From Mesostigma viride (lineage: Eukaryota > Streptophyta > Mesostigmatophyceae > Mesostigmatales > Mesostigmataceae): DNA of 64,000 nt. Below the pieces are notes generated by a model that saw only the letters and a list, made by a program, of their open reading frames with translations, was not told the origin of the DNA and made no database searches. Position 1 is the stretch's first letter; the number at the start of each line of letters is the position of its first letter. A program made the position numbers and the translations under genes. Shown here piece by piece: positions 1-21,949 of this stretch. The DNA is taken from assembly GCA_009746045.1 (NCBI GenBank), contig RPFO01001649.1, positions 2,501-66,500 of the forward strand. The letters are read 5' to 3'.

Positions 1-126
1 GCAACACGATGTAACGGTGCTGAGCCGCTAGACGATGCATAAAGTTCACGGCAGTCGAGCCAGCTGACTTTGTTTTGCGTGTTTTCTAATCCTACATTTT
101 TCGATAGTGCGCTAGAGAAGTGAATC

Positions 127-489
127 ATGACGAAGAAGAAAGAGCCCCCGATTCCCCTGGGCTACAAGTTCAAGGACCATTTCATACGAGGTGGTGGCGT
201 TTTGACCTTGGCTGGCAGTACGAGCGGTCGCCGGGCTTTGGGCACGGTCGTTACACACCAGGCGCAGGCAGGCAACGAGTTAGAAGGGGACGACACTGAT
301 AAGACGAATGGGGATGAGGGTGCCGTAGAGCAGGGCGATGCAGGTGGCTCAGCGCACCCACAGCGCGAAATTCATGGCGGTGATGTTCTGGAGCAGGCCA
401 TGTCGGAGCAGGTTGTTTCGACTCCGGCCTATGGGTGTATATGGTGCATGCAAACCCTAAGGCGGCATCGTGTGAGGTCACGCCAATAA
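127..489 (+). CDS. Unassigned 120-codon open frame upstream of ceramide kinase
   Basis: The frame opens with ATG at 127, encodes a Lys-rich start (MTKKKEPPIPLGYKFKDHFI) and then a Gly/Asp/Glu-rich, low-complexity stretch. No family is recognised. It lies on the same strand about 600 bases before the first certain ceramide kinase exon, so an N-terminal exon of that gene is conceivable. Plant ceramide kinases carry roughly 120 residues before the point where the first certain exon begins, and these are otherwise missing here. No convincing donor site or clear similarity was found, and an overlapping open frame exists on the other strand. It may simply be non-coding. Confidence 0.2.
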   Translation: MTKKKEPPIPLGYKFKDHFIRGGGVLTLAGSTSGRRALGTVVTHQAQAGNELEGDDTDKTNGDEGAVEQGDAGGSAHPQREIHGGDVLEQAMSEQVVSTPAYGCIWCMQTLRRHRVRSRQ

Positions 490-1073
490 TGTATGGGTGA
501 GCTAATGTGAGCTACATAGCCTACAAGTGATGACAACTATGTTTTGTAACCTCCTATTGTGACTAGGCATGCTTGTATGCATGCTAAGTTATCATTTTCG
601 TATGTTTTATTAGGGAGCCCTGCGTATGCCAAGGCTATGTGAATCAGGATTCAGGGCACAAGCAGCCCACTAAGGCAAGGCTTCACAGTTTAGGATAAAT
701 TATATAACTGTATAAGAAATCCTATTGGGTTTTTATTTTTCTAAAAAAATTCGCCAACATACGGGGGGGGCTCCGCCCCCCCGGACCCCCCCTCGGCCGG
801 AGTTACCGGAACCCCCCCCCCCCCCTTAGCAGAAACACTGGCGCTTCAGGATGTTTCCTTATTTCTTTCGCTACTCTTCCTTTCACTGCCCACCCACCAC
901 GCAGGCCATACCGCACAAAGGATTCTTTTTCTCGCTTGCTGGTGTTGTGCTGTTGCACGTGAACGGAATAGGACACGGGCTTTGCTATCCCTGGCACACG
1001 TTTAGCTTTGTCAATGCATCATTTTTCATCCTAGCCCCTTCCGTGGCTGCCTCACCGCCCTCCCACCACGCAG
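490..1073. other. Gene-free stretch with G/C homopolymer tracts
   Basis: No coding signal is visible. At 764-830 there are runs of seven to twelve G or C, including a small G-run/C-run hairpin around 764-783. The last bases (CCACCACGCAG, ending at 1073) are the pyrimidine-rich acceptor of the first certain ceramide kinase exon. Confidence 0.5.
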
Positions 1074-12349
<11,276 letters not shown>

Positions 12350-13010
12350 GGCTGGGCTGTAAAAGAATCGTAGTTTTCTGTATCACATTGCGCTGGGAGA
12401 TAACCAACTGTTGGTGGTGTTTCATAGGATTTTGCACGCTCCCTAGCCAAATTCTTTTTTGGAGGCCCGAAAATCTCCCGGAAGGGATGTCATGTGCATA
12501 CTCTACAGCTGGCCTGCGCTGGTTGTCTCCTTGATACTCAACACTGGCCGATGTTGACCCTGTGTCACTTGACACTCTAGACCCGGTTCTATCTGGACGA
12601 CTAAGGGCAAGACGTTTTAGGGTTGGCAGGTGACCTTGACTTCCAGCACATTTGCTTGACTAATCAGTTTGTAGACTGTCACAATCCCATATCGCCAGCA
12701 TCCTGTACTTCATCTGCTTATCAATTACGTGCCTATTATAGCATCATATAACAAGGCCCTGGCAACTGCATGCATTAAAAAAAAAACCTTTCTACCAAAG
12801 AGTCCCGATAGGTTCATCATGCGTGCACATTCCGAGGCGGGTTTGATGCTACATGTGGCTCCCCAACGTACTACTACAATATATCCACCAAATTTAACTA
12901 GTCGTGATCCACCTAGAAGTGTCTTAACATACATACTTGTTACCTACTGCGTCGAAAATGTGAGCTCAAGCGATCCCATTCAGCAAGAACATAGTAGTGT
13001 TAAATTAATA
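12350..13010. other. Downstream flank of ceramide kinase; SINE-like 3' end
   Basis: No open frame of note. Bases 12506-12533 (GGCCTGCGCTGGTTGTCTCC followed by TTGAT) match a terminus also found at 24884-24925 in reverse orientation and twice at 50509-50597. This marks the 3' end of a dispersed short element. The rest is AT-rich with no feature seen. Confidence 0.5.
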
Positions 13011-13062
13011 TATATTCATTGAGAATGATAAATTACGGAGGTGAGATTGGCATGCAACATAA
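13011..13062 (-). mobile_element. Family-C LINE 3' fragment
   Basis: This block (ATATTCATTGAGAA.. then TTACGGAGGTGAGA..GGCATGCAACATAA) matches 16573-16632 and, from TTACGG onward, 16894-16924 at the 3' side of the LINE ORF2 relic. It is immediately followed by the TTAATTAA tail of a family-B copy, so B probably inserted into or next to it. Confidence 0.55.
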
Positions 13063-13456
13063 TTCATTCATTAATTAAACTCGTGCAGTCGTGCTCCCGA
13101 TGGCGAGTCACGGAGCACCGGAGTGCTTTTAATCCCTGTATGTGCACAACAGGAAGAAAGGCCGGGCAGAGACTCCCTTTCTCCTTCATGCCAGAGGCAT
13201 GCCACAGCAGCAATCGGACACGAAAGACGATCCGGCAAGTTCTGTGGGTGCAATAAGACTCGCGTGAGCATATCATAACAAGGAGCGTGGGCAAGTAAGC
13301 AAAGCATAGGCAGGACGCAGCATGGCTGGTTGTACAAGGGCTTTAAAGCTAAGGCTACATCTCTCACAATCCAGCCATATGGCTGTTTGTGTACCGTGCG
13401 TTAGCGGTGCACGTGACTAGGTATGGTGGCAAGGCTAGGCAAACATTCTAGGCATT
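13063..13456 (-). mobile_element. Family-B retroelement, 5'-truncated 3' UTR copy (B1)
   Basis: In - orientation it ends in an ATTAATTAA-type tail (13063-13079). It carries the family-B 3' region, recognised by GTGCTCC..GACTC..GGGAGCACGA, the CTTTTAATCCCTG block and the CATGCCACAG block. The match fades near 13456, before the ORF1 stop codon, so only the 3' UTR is present. Confidence 0.75.
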
Positions 13457-14306
13457 TAAGCTCGACATTTTTGTCCCCATGCCACTCACTGGTGAGCTGC
13501 GGATGTCGGCTGTCCGCCTTCCCCACGCGCAGGTAAGGCTGGCCCGGCCCCCGCGCGCTCCTCACCTTTGAGTACATGGCGGATAAGCTGTTGTTTCTTA
13601 AATGCCGCAAAAAGCTCTCGGGGACTTCCTACACGCTGGACGACGACTTGACCCTGGCACAGCAACAGCGGCGACGGGAGCTATGGCCGATCGACCTACC
13701 TCCAGCTCCGGCAGAGCGCAGGGGGGAAACCGGTATACTGGAGGGGGGCGGTCATCCACGTCAACCACCAGCCCTGGCAGGCGCCACCAATGCCCACCCA
13801 TGCATGCAGCAACCCCAGTCTAGGGAATGCATAACAGTAGTGTAGATTAGTCAGGCTTAGCCTAGCACGTGGCACACGCCTACGCGCATGTGCGCCTATA
13901 ATGGGACTCCCCATCGGCATGGATGATTCCTTAAAAACTTAGCCTGAAGCCGATCTGCCTATAATGGGACTCCCATGGATGATACATTAAGAATTTAGCC
14001 AAGCCCCGCCTATGCACAGAGCTACTCTCTGCCATGAGATGCAACGCCCAGCTCTAGCCTAGACATATACATCTTCCACCCCATATATGTCATGCAGGCC
14101 TTCTAGGCCAGCGGCTCCCCATGTACGTCGCCCCGTGCAAGCATGATCGGGATGCATGATCCAGATGAACATGGTGGCACCTGCTGGTGCACATTGTGCA
14201 CCCCGAGCAGGTGACAGTTTACATCCTCCACCTGCAGGTTGTAGCCCAAATTGTATTAAAACTGAACCCATAGATTCCCCTTATCAGGGCTATTATTATT
14301 ATTATA
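13457..14306 (+). mobile_element. Family-A retroelement with ORF1 relic (A1)
   Basis: The + strand copy carries the C-terminal ORF1 block: TLDDDLTLAQQQRRRELWP is readable at about 13636-13692, followed by a frameshifted remnant of the terminal YWKG..GHKPWQA segment. It then continues into a 3' UTR shared with copies near 15.7, 25.3 and 35.5 kb. The ORF is broken by small indels. The 3' end is at the TTAA used by the adjoining piggyBac-type element. Confidence 0.7.
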
Positions 14307-14310
14307 TTAA

Positions 14311-15653
14311 CCCTTAGTCCGCTGACCCATTTTTGGCTCTTTCATACCCCTGAAAATGAAAAAAATCATAACTCACAGGCCACAACTCCAAATACCCCCA
14401 ACCAAGATGCTAGGAGTATCTACACTTCAAGGGCTTTCAGAATATGCAATAATACCACGGCTTTATCAAAGCATTTGGATGATAGCTCTACTCAAAGTTG
14501 GCCAAAAGACGATCTTTTTTCCCCAAGGAAAAGTCTACCCCCCCCTAACTTTCCAGGTAGGGTAGGGAATCTCAATATCAACATTGGACAACTTAGTTGG
14601 ATAGTCCAATGGTGGTTTCCTTGGGTCAGACCACCCGAATAACCCATTAGACCTATATGAGGTGCTCATATACGTGTGTGGGTTACGCGCGCGTACACAG
14701 CCATCTATGACATGCAATACAAGAATGCATTATAACAAGCTATAAAAGATTGCCAAAGGTGCTGGAATACAAACATGTTGCCTACCTGCATTAACGAAAT
14801 GATATGCTCCAAAGAAATGCCATAAACTGGTCACTTTCAGGGCTAATACCACTCTTTACAGCAGGCATGGAAGCTTGCTGAAAGGTGCACTAAAATCTCG
14901 TCAAATATAATGCATGGGAGACGTATTCCGCTGCAAAAGACACGCAAACACGTTGCCGTATCTGGCTCGTTCACGTCCTGACCGGATTCCAGTGGCCGGG
15001 ACCCTCATATCTCACACATACCATTGCTTTACAGGCATAGGTCGCCATAGCCGCATCATGCATGCATCCTTTATGATTACCAGTTGATGCTGCGTTCAAA
15101 GATTACCTATAAACGCGTCCGCATTCCCAGCAAACGCATCAGCGGACATCCCGTACCTAATCTGGATGCTTGGGCTGGCGCAGACTGCCCGGCCATGAGG
15201 ATAAAATGGAAATGTGATAGGCGATGACTTGTCTGGCACTGACGACCAAGAAGGCAGTATTTTCCTACCTGTATTTTCCCAATTCTAAAAATCTGGCCAT
15301 GTCTGACCTACGAAAATCACGCATCATCATTCTGAGCAACATTCTAAACCGTTTCGAGCCGCGAGACGCAAAATTTCCCTGATAACGGCACGTTGGCAGC
15401 CATATCTCGTCACGCGCGCGCGCGAGTGAAAATTTCCCGCCAAAGTCACGTGACCCCCTATGATTACAGCCCTATAATTACCAGGCTATGGCGGATATTA
15501 CCCCCAAACCTATGCATCACCTTCGTCCCTAAGTGTTCCCGGACCCACCGGACAACTGTCCTCCGTCACGGGTGGCGCGGCGCTCTCGGCGCGGCGCGAA
15601 ATTCGACCGTTAGTCAAACCCCCCGACAGGTCGGGGGGTTAGCGGACTAAGGG
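14311..15653. mobile_element. Non-autonomous piggyBac-type element, 1343 bp
   Basis: Terminal inverted repeats CCCTTAGTCCGCTGACCC (14311-14328) and, reversed, CCCTTAGTCCGCTAACCC (15636-15653) agree at 17 of 18 positions. Both ends are flanked by TTAA (14307-14310 and 15654-15657), the target duplication characteristic of piggyBac. No transposase-sized frame lies inside, so it would depend on an enzyme encoded elsewhere. A short hairpin (CCCCCCGAC..GTCGGGGGG) sits just inside the right end. It separates two family-A copies in opposite orientation. Confidence 0.88.
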
Positions 15654-15657
15654 TTAA

Positions 15658-16565
15658 TCAACATCACTCCGTTGGGAGTAAATTTGTAGCACATATCCCT
15701 GAGAAGGGGCATATGGCTTTTAATACATTCTAGGCTACTTCATACAAGGGTGGGAATGTAAGCTACCCTTGATCTAGGTGCAGCAGGGGCACCTGCCCCC
15801 TCATGATCTTCACACTATGCCCAGCTAAGGGGGAGTATGTCATGTGGGGGGGAAATCATCATGGCTATACAAGAGCTAGGGCATGGCTTCTCAGCAGGGA
15901 GGGGCTCCCTGCGTGGGCACTGCATAATTAAATAAAGCTAGGCATCATCTGGAGGGTGGCTCATCATAGGCCCACATGTACATGACTAAAAAGGCTAGGC
16001 CTAAGCTGGTATAGTGCCTGTAGTAGGCGGGCATGTACAAGGCCACTGTCTAACTATTCTACACTACTCACTGCTGTATTCCCCTAGGCTGGGGCTGGAG
16101 CTGCTGGGGCCGCGGTGGTCGAGGGGGTCGCTTGCCAGGGCTTGTGGCCGACGTAGATGGCCGCCCCCTTCCAGTACACCGGCTGGCCCGCCTTGGTCTG
16201 CCGGAGCTGGAGGTAGGTCAGCCATAGCTCCCGTCGCCGTTGTTGCTGTGCCAGGGTCAAGTCGTCGTCCACGGTGAAGTGAGTCTCCGAGAGCCGCTTG
16301 CGGCGTCTGAGAAACGAAATCTTGTACGCTGGGCTGTCAAAGATGAGAAGAAGCGGAGGCGCCCCTGCCTTCCCCCGCGCGCGGGGGAGGCGGTGGGCGG
16401 TCAGCTTGATCTCACCAAGAAGGCCCATGCGTGCAAGGATTTTGCTCTCAAACGCGCGTGCCAGCTTCTCGGAATTCTCACCTTCTTCCATGTCGAAGTT
16501 CTTGAGTATGGCGTTGAGGCTGCGCTTGGCGAGCTCGGCCTCCTCGCGGAGGTCAAGCTCAGGGC
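15658..16565 (-). mobile_element. Family-A retroelement with ORF1 C-terminal relic (A2)
   Basis: The - strand open frame 16491-16084 encodes SEKLARAFESKILARMG, then FLRRRKRLSETHFTVDDDL, TLAQQQRRRELWLTY and a C-terminal VYWKGAAIYVGHKPWQATP with stop. This resembles the C-terminal RNA-binding region of L1-type ORF1 proteins. The 3' UTR continues down to 15658 and ends in TCCGTTGGGAGTA / GTTGATTAA next to the piggyBac-type element. No ORF2 follows the ORF1 stop. Confidence 0.78.
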
Positions 16566-16569
16566 TATG

Positions 16570-18780
16570 TGTTACATATATTCATTGAGAACATTTGATA
16601 GGTTACGGAGGTGAGAGGGGCATGCAACATAAGGAAAACCCTGAAAAGAAGAAGAACCCTGAAGAAATTAATGGGAATCTGACACGGACATCCAAGGATA
16701 TAACGTCAGCTGCATAAGGTACAACTAACTACATCACAAAACTACGACACACAGCAAGATCGCTGCCGGCCCACCATGCAGGCCTGGGAGGGATCTACTA
16801 GACCGCATTGATGGGTCGCGAAAAAGTCGGCCCGGGTGCGGCGGAATAACACATCAGCCACGGTGCGAGTAAGGGCGAGTAACAGGCGCTGATAAGTTAC
16901 GGAGGTGAGAGGGGCATGCAACATAAGGAAAAACCTGAAAAGAAGAAGAACCCTGAAGAAATTAATGGGAATCTGACACGGACATCGCTCCAAGGATAAC
17001 GTCAGCTGCATAAGGTACAACTAACTACATCACAAAACTACGACACACAGCAACATCGCTGCCGGCCCACCATGCAGGCCTGGGAGGGATCTAGACCGCA
17101 TTGATGGGTCGCGAAAAAGTCGGCCCGGGTGCGGCGGAATAACACATCAGCCACGGTGCGAGTAAGGGCGAGTAACAGGCGCTGCCGCCAATACGAGGAC
17201 CACGTGCGGGGCAGACCACGGGGCAGTCTGACCCTCGAGGTCGAGGCGGTCTTCACGGCGCTGGCAGCACTCGTGCCGAAAAACTCCGCTGTCTTAGGGC
17301 CCATGGCCCCGAAGTCCTCAAGGACAAAGGGGATGACCCGGTGCATGGGGCCCAACATTGCCGTCGGAGGCAAACTTGTCGCGCTCAGCCACATGCAGCG
17401 GCAGCAGCGCCGGCATCCACAGCCGCCCGGAGGATGTGGCGTCTGGCGATGGCCGGAGAGCGGCCGAGCCACGGAGACATCGATGAGCATGAGGTGGCAA
17501 CCCTGCCCGTCGTAGTCAAGCACGGTAATGTCGGCGGGGCGGTGGTTGGGTGAGTAGAGGGCGGCCCCATCGGCGTCCTCGCACTTGATGGTGGAGTGGG
17601 GAAAGACCGACCGAACCATGGCACACAACACCAGGCAGGAGGAGAGTGGACGTATGGAGATTAAGAGGAACCAATGATGCAGTCCTGGTTCTGAGCACTG
17701 GCCACCCATGCACGCAATGTACATAGCGCTAGTGAGTCCCAGTAGTATCGAGAGCAAGCCCGCAGCTGCCGCAGGACGCACCCGTGCTGTGATGCATGAG
17801 AGGTTGCGGGGCAAACAGCTGGTGGCGGAGAGCGATGGCGTAAAGGGCCGTAACCAGCGTGAACAAAGGGCCGTCATGGGGAGGGCGCGCAGGAATGCTA
17901 ACCCCACGCTGCCCTCAAGGGAAACGGAGTGAAGCCAAGCCTGGCCCCTGATCGTTCAAGCTCGCAAGCAGACCCATCCAGTCGGCACAGTGTAGTATAC
18001 CCGCGTAGGTCTTTCGGTTGTTTTTCATGAACGCAGGCAGGGAAGACACTATAGGACTGACGACAGACAGTGGACACGCCGGGCGTGCCCCGGGGCAGGC
18101 GACGGTGGACGGCCTAGGCGAGGCGGACGAGGTCTGCTGGATCCCGAGGTAAGAATCCTGTGTTAGCCTGCACAAAGGGGAAGGGGGATGGGGTGACCAA
18201 ACTTGTCGGGAATGGCGCTGACGTTGCTGGGGACCAACCGGCGGATCTCCACCCAGGCCTGCTGAGCAACAGAGCCAACTGAAGGAAGGCGGCGCGGGGG
18301 CGATCGAGGCGGGTGGCGCGGGTGAGCCCACACCCGCCCATGCGGCAGGGGAGGGTGGCCAAGCGCCGGCATGGAGTGAGCTGGCAGGCTAGGGCCGGGG
18401 AGGAGCACCTTCAAGGCGGCCTGAATGCGCTCGTCGTGACCTTCCGCGGCAAGCCGCACCAATAAGTGCACATGCAGGGGGGAGCGCCACGTACGGAGCC
18501 ATGCAGTGAATTAAGTCAATTAACCACCCGCGGGTGGGCGCAATCAAAACCACAGGAGGAGCCCTTTGGTCTGGGGGTCCTTGAAGTTGAGGCGCGCCCA
18601 AGTCTCGAGGATCGTTCCACGGTGGCCGCCCGGAGCTCCGGTCTTCGACGTAGTCAGCCGGGTCATCCACAGGGACGCCCAGGCACGAGAAACCACGCGC
18701 CCGCGCCATGTGGTGTGTTACTACATATATGCTCCGGCCCCACGGAGCTATTATGCCGGCCTTATGGGGTGGCAAACAAG
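16570..18780 (-). pseudogene. L1-like LINE ORF2 C-terminal half, frameshifted (family C)
   Basis: Read on the - strand from 18780 downward, several frames carry blocks typical of the region after the reverse transcriptase of L1-like ORF2. These include LGVPVDDPADYVEDRS, SVGSVAQQAWVEIRRLVPSN, and in the longest frame (17907-17038) FPHSTIKCEDADG, NHRPADITVLDYDG, HLMLIDVSVARPL and VIPFVLEDFGAMGPKTAEF. Such proteins supply endonuclease and reverse transcriptase for target-primed reverse transcription; neither catalytic domain is preserved here. Multiple frameshifts make this a relic. The 3' part contains a 292-bp tandem duplication. Confidence 0.75.
16597..17182. repeat. About 292-bp tandem duplication inside the LINE relic
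   Basis: The block starting at GGTTACGGAGGTGAGAGGGG (about 16602) and ending GTAACAGGCGCTG (16889) is repeated almost exactly at 16894-17183, with only small indels. The duplicated segment includes the last ORF2 codons (CMVGRQR..CCVS stop) and the 3' UTR. Confidence 0.85.
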
Positions 18781-18789
18781 GTGAGGCTC

Positions 18790-19087
18790 TATAGTAGCGG
18801 TGAGATACTTGACTCCTACATAGACTAGTATGAGCTATACGCGGCTAACGCCCTCGTTGCCGGGCCTAGCTACTTCAGAGCCAATTCGTATTAGTGAGTT
18901 GAAACATGATTCTGAGCAGCTGCACTGAGACAGTACAACAGGATTGCCCGCAAGGGGCCGGTGAAGTGCTGCATGGACCAGCCGTTGGATCCGGATCCAT
19001 GCACTACTTTAATAACCCTGTCGGTACACCGGCGCGGGAATAAACTCAACTCGACTCAACAGAGCCGTATGTCAATTAAAATGAATT
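18790..19087. other. Intergenic; short shared block
   Basis: No gene seen. The segment AATAACCCTGTCGG..CCGGCGCGGGAATA..ACTCAACTCGA (19010-19056) recurs at 39169-39214, pointing to another dispersed element with an ACTCA-type tail. Confidence 0.45.
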
Positions 19088-20335
19088 CTAGGCATGGCTG
19101 CCATGCATGGCCGGGGCAACTACATGACTACCCAATGATTACAAGCTATGGGGCATGCTAGCCTCAGTAGCCTGCAGGGGCCGGGCGTCTGGATCGACAC
19201 ATCGTGTCAGGTTGATCATCAGGTCCCCGCCCCTCCAGTACACCTTGGGCTTCTGGGGGTCCTGCTTGTGGCGGAGGTATTCCGGTCACGGGTCGCGTCG
19301 CTGCTGCTGCTTAGCCGGGGTCAGGTCGTCGTATAGCGTCCAGGTGAGGTCGTGCAACCTCTTGCGACGAGAAAGGAACCGCTGCTTATCCTCTGGGGAG
19401 GGGATCGAAGGTGAGCAGGACTGGTGGGGGAGCCGCCTTGTCCCGTGAGACTCACTTCCCCACTGTGGGGACTGGGGAAGGCGGTGGCACCCGCGCAGTT
19501 CTACGTACGGTCTACCTCACCTACCAGGCCCATGAGGGTAAGAAGCTGGTCCTTGAGCTCGTCGGCAAGGGTGGTTCGTCTCACCTGGCTTCTGGGGGAA
19601 ACGACGCAGCAGTGACCACTCGTAAGGTGACCACTCGGCACTCGCGGCGAGCGCGGCCGGTCGGTGACCTGAGCCCGTTGTTTTGTCTGGCGAAGGTCTT
19701 CAAGCTCCTGGAGTTTCGTAGCGATGGCCGTCAGTGGTCGAGGCGGTCAGTGCTGACCGCAGCAGGTCCACGTAGGAGTGCGGCGAGATGCTATCATCTG
19801 CCTGCCGGGTGGGCTGGGTTGTCGGCGATGGTGGCCGTCTGCGCTGCAATCGCCGGGACCTTGAGCAGTGCGCGGCCAGGGCGTCGGGTAACTTTGTTGG
19901 GCGGTGATGGCTTCAAGCTTTTTGACAAGCACCTGCCGCACTTGCCCTCCACCTGATTGAGGCAAGAGACAAGTGCATGCAGCATGCGCCTCAGATGCCT
20001 GCGCCGTGGTCTGCAGCGCCCGGTGAATTACTGAGGTACGTTGGAGCTTACGTGGACGACCTTGGTTTCCACATTGGAGACCCGCGGGCCCGTCCACCGT
20101 GTTGAGCGTCGTGTTCAGTGAGCGTCGTGTTCAGCGAGCTAGGTCTTCTCGCCCACCATGCAACGGCCAGGTCACTGACGTGCTCCTCCAGTGCTCACTG
20201 CTCGGATGTCATCCTTGCAGAGGGAGGAAGCTGATGTGGCTGCCGGCTGAGCGCAGGCCGGGCTGGGTTGCGGAGCTTAGTGATGAGCTCGCGTTCAGTT
20301 AGCTGACGTGACCGCTAGATCTCGGCGCACTATAC
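19088..20335 (-). mobile_element. Family-B ORF1 relic (B8), decayed
   Basis: On the - strand the copy reads from a region equivalent to the early-middle of family-B ORF1 (about 20335) down to the start of the 3' UTR (19088). Frames include ATIADNPAHPAGR, LVSCLNQVEGKCGRCLSKSLK and a damaged YLRHKQDPQKPKVYW block near 19230-19290. Many frameshifts are present. The 3' UTR is cut short and has no TTAA tail, and the 5' side stops at the palindrome. Confidence 0.7.
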
Positions 20336-20543
20336 AGTTAGGTTAATATTGTGCGGAAACCTTTTGCCACTTGGGCTTCTCAGGTTCCGCACAATAATAC
20401 CGGCGATAACCACTCGCCGGTACACTCAAGTTCACACCGGTGTGAACTTGAGTGTACCGGCGAGTGGTTATCGCCGGTAATATATTGTGCGGAACCTGAG
20501 AAGCCCAAGTGGCAAAAGGTTTCCGCACAATATTAACCTAACT
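20336..20543. repeat. 208-bp near-perfect palindrome (foldback MITE-like)
   Basis: Arms beginning AGTTAGGTTAATATTGTGCG are complementary over about 103 bases each, with a single 2-bp asymmetry (AATAATACC versus GGTAATATATT) and no spacer. The centre is ACACCGGTGT at about 20434-20443. Both strands therefore encode nearly the same 61-residue frame, which is a by-product. No clear target duplication was found. Confidence 0.92.
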
Positions 20544-20620
20544 AAAACCTAGCCTCTTGGGGCGAGGATATTACCTGCGCTACGTGGCATGTCCCTGATG
20601 GTTTGTTAGTTCAGGCATTA

Positions 20621-21103
20621 ATTAACTACTAAACTCGTGCTCCCGTTGGGGAGTCACGGAGCACCGACCGGAGTGCTTTTAATAATCCCTGGATATGCAC
20701 AACAGGAAGAAAGGGTAGAAGAGACCCCCTTAATTCTCCTTCATGCCAGAGGCATGCCACAGCAGCTAGCAATCGGAGACGATAGACGATCCGGCAAGTT
20801 CGAGTGGGTGCATGCAATAAGACTCGATCATGTGAGCATATCATAACAACTGGAGCGTGGGCAAGTATAATCTGACTGATCATAGCAAGGACGTTACTAG
20901 CATGGCTGTACAAGGGCTAAGCTAAGGCTATGGCTGGTTGTGCAACGTGCGTTAGCGGTGCACATCGGACTACTAGTAGGTATGGTGGCACGGCTAGGCA
21001 AACATTCTAGGCATGGTTGCCATGGCGGTGCAGTTACTAGGTCAATGGTTACAAGCTAGGGCTATTCTAGGGGGCGGGGGGCGTCCACATCTTGTGGTTG
21101 ATC
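20621..21103 (-). mobile_element. Family-B retroelement, 3' part (split copy, part 1)
   Basis: This is the 3' end of a - strand family-B element: a TTAATTAA tail, the 3' UTR, and the last ORF1 codons up to the sequence encoding INHKMWTPP. The copy stops abruptly at TTGTGGTTGATC and is replaced by CACTAGGAGTTAATTT. The next expected bases (GATCATCAGGTCC) reappear at 33610, so it is the other half of the copy at 33610-35941, separated by a 12.5-kb insertion. The flank AGGCATTA at 20613-20620 matches 35942-35949, a plausible target duplication for the whole element. Confidence 0.82.
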
Positions 21104-21118
21104 CACTAGGAGTTAATT

Positions 21119-21440
21119 TGAAGCCCCCGTAACCTGTCCGGTAACTTCGACGCCCCCGTAACCTGCCCGGTAACGTCGACGGGCCAGGTTACGGGTCCGT
21201 ATTCGTTGGCGGTTTGGGTTACCGGACCGGTTACGGTACCATTCGGAATATTGGCCCCGAGATTCGGTACGGCCCAGCCAGTAACTGGGCCGGTTATGTT
21301 TACGGGGGCGTGAACGGCTTCGGTTCAGGTTACGTTGGGGTATACGGGACGGGTCAGGTAGTGGTTACGGCGCCATAGCTGCCCCAATATTAGTAGGTAC
21401 TGGGGTGGTTACGGAGCCGTTATCGTTAACTGGATCGTAA
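21119..21440. repeat. Left subterminal GTAAC/GTTAC motif cluster
   Basis: Eleven GTAAC or GTTAC pentamers lie in about 320 bases, mostly within CCGTAACC, CCGGTAAC or GGTTACGG, on both strands. Clustered short subterminal motifs are known as transposase-binding sites in CACTA-type elements. That function here is inferred from position, next to the 12.5-kb element's left end. Confidence 0.7.
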
Positions 21441-21949
21441 ACCGCGACATAGCTGGCTAGCTACGCATGCACACTGTGGAAGACGTAGAAGACGCGTTAA
21501 TTGACTTCTCTGCAGCATCAGCAAAGTATGATGTACATGGCAACCCATGGAAGCGTGCGGCGGGGGCAAAATATATGCTTAGTACAGGAATTGAGAAAAT
21601 GGCATCAACAAAATCGCACGCTGTGGAAGAGCCTTAAAGTGGTAAAACAACGCCACAATGGAGGTGTGACCAGTCGGCTTCAGGGAAGAGAAGCGGTGAG
21701 TCACTCTCTTATTTTATTAGTTGGCGGCAATTCATTGCTGTGATGCAGGCTGCCATGCCAGCAGTCTTCCCTAATGTGTATGGTAGGAGTACAAGACTAA
21801 GGCAGTTATGTTGCTGGCCTCTGCACTGACCCTCCCGCTACATTGTTGGTAATGTTGCTGCTTGGTTGGCTTTCCTTTGACGTGAATATCGTCCAATTCT
21901 GTGATGCAGATTGAACGCCTAAGCAGCCACATCTATATCTGGAGCAAGG

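Noticed and set aside
20343-20536. A 61-residue protein encoded identically on both strands
   Set aside because: Consequence of the palindrome.
19088-20620. The palindrome as an insertion splitting family-B copy B8
   Set aside because: Sequence right of the palindrome does not continue the B element, so no host site can be reconstructed.
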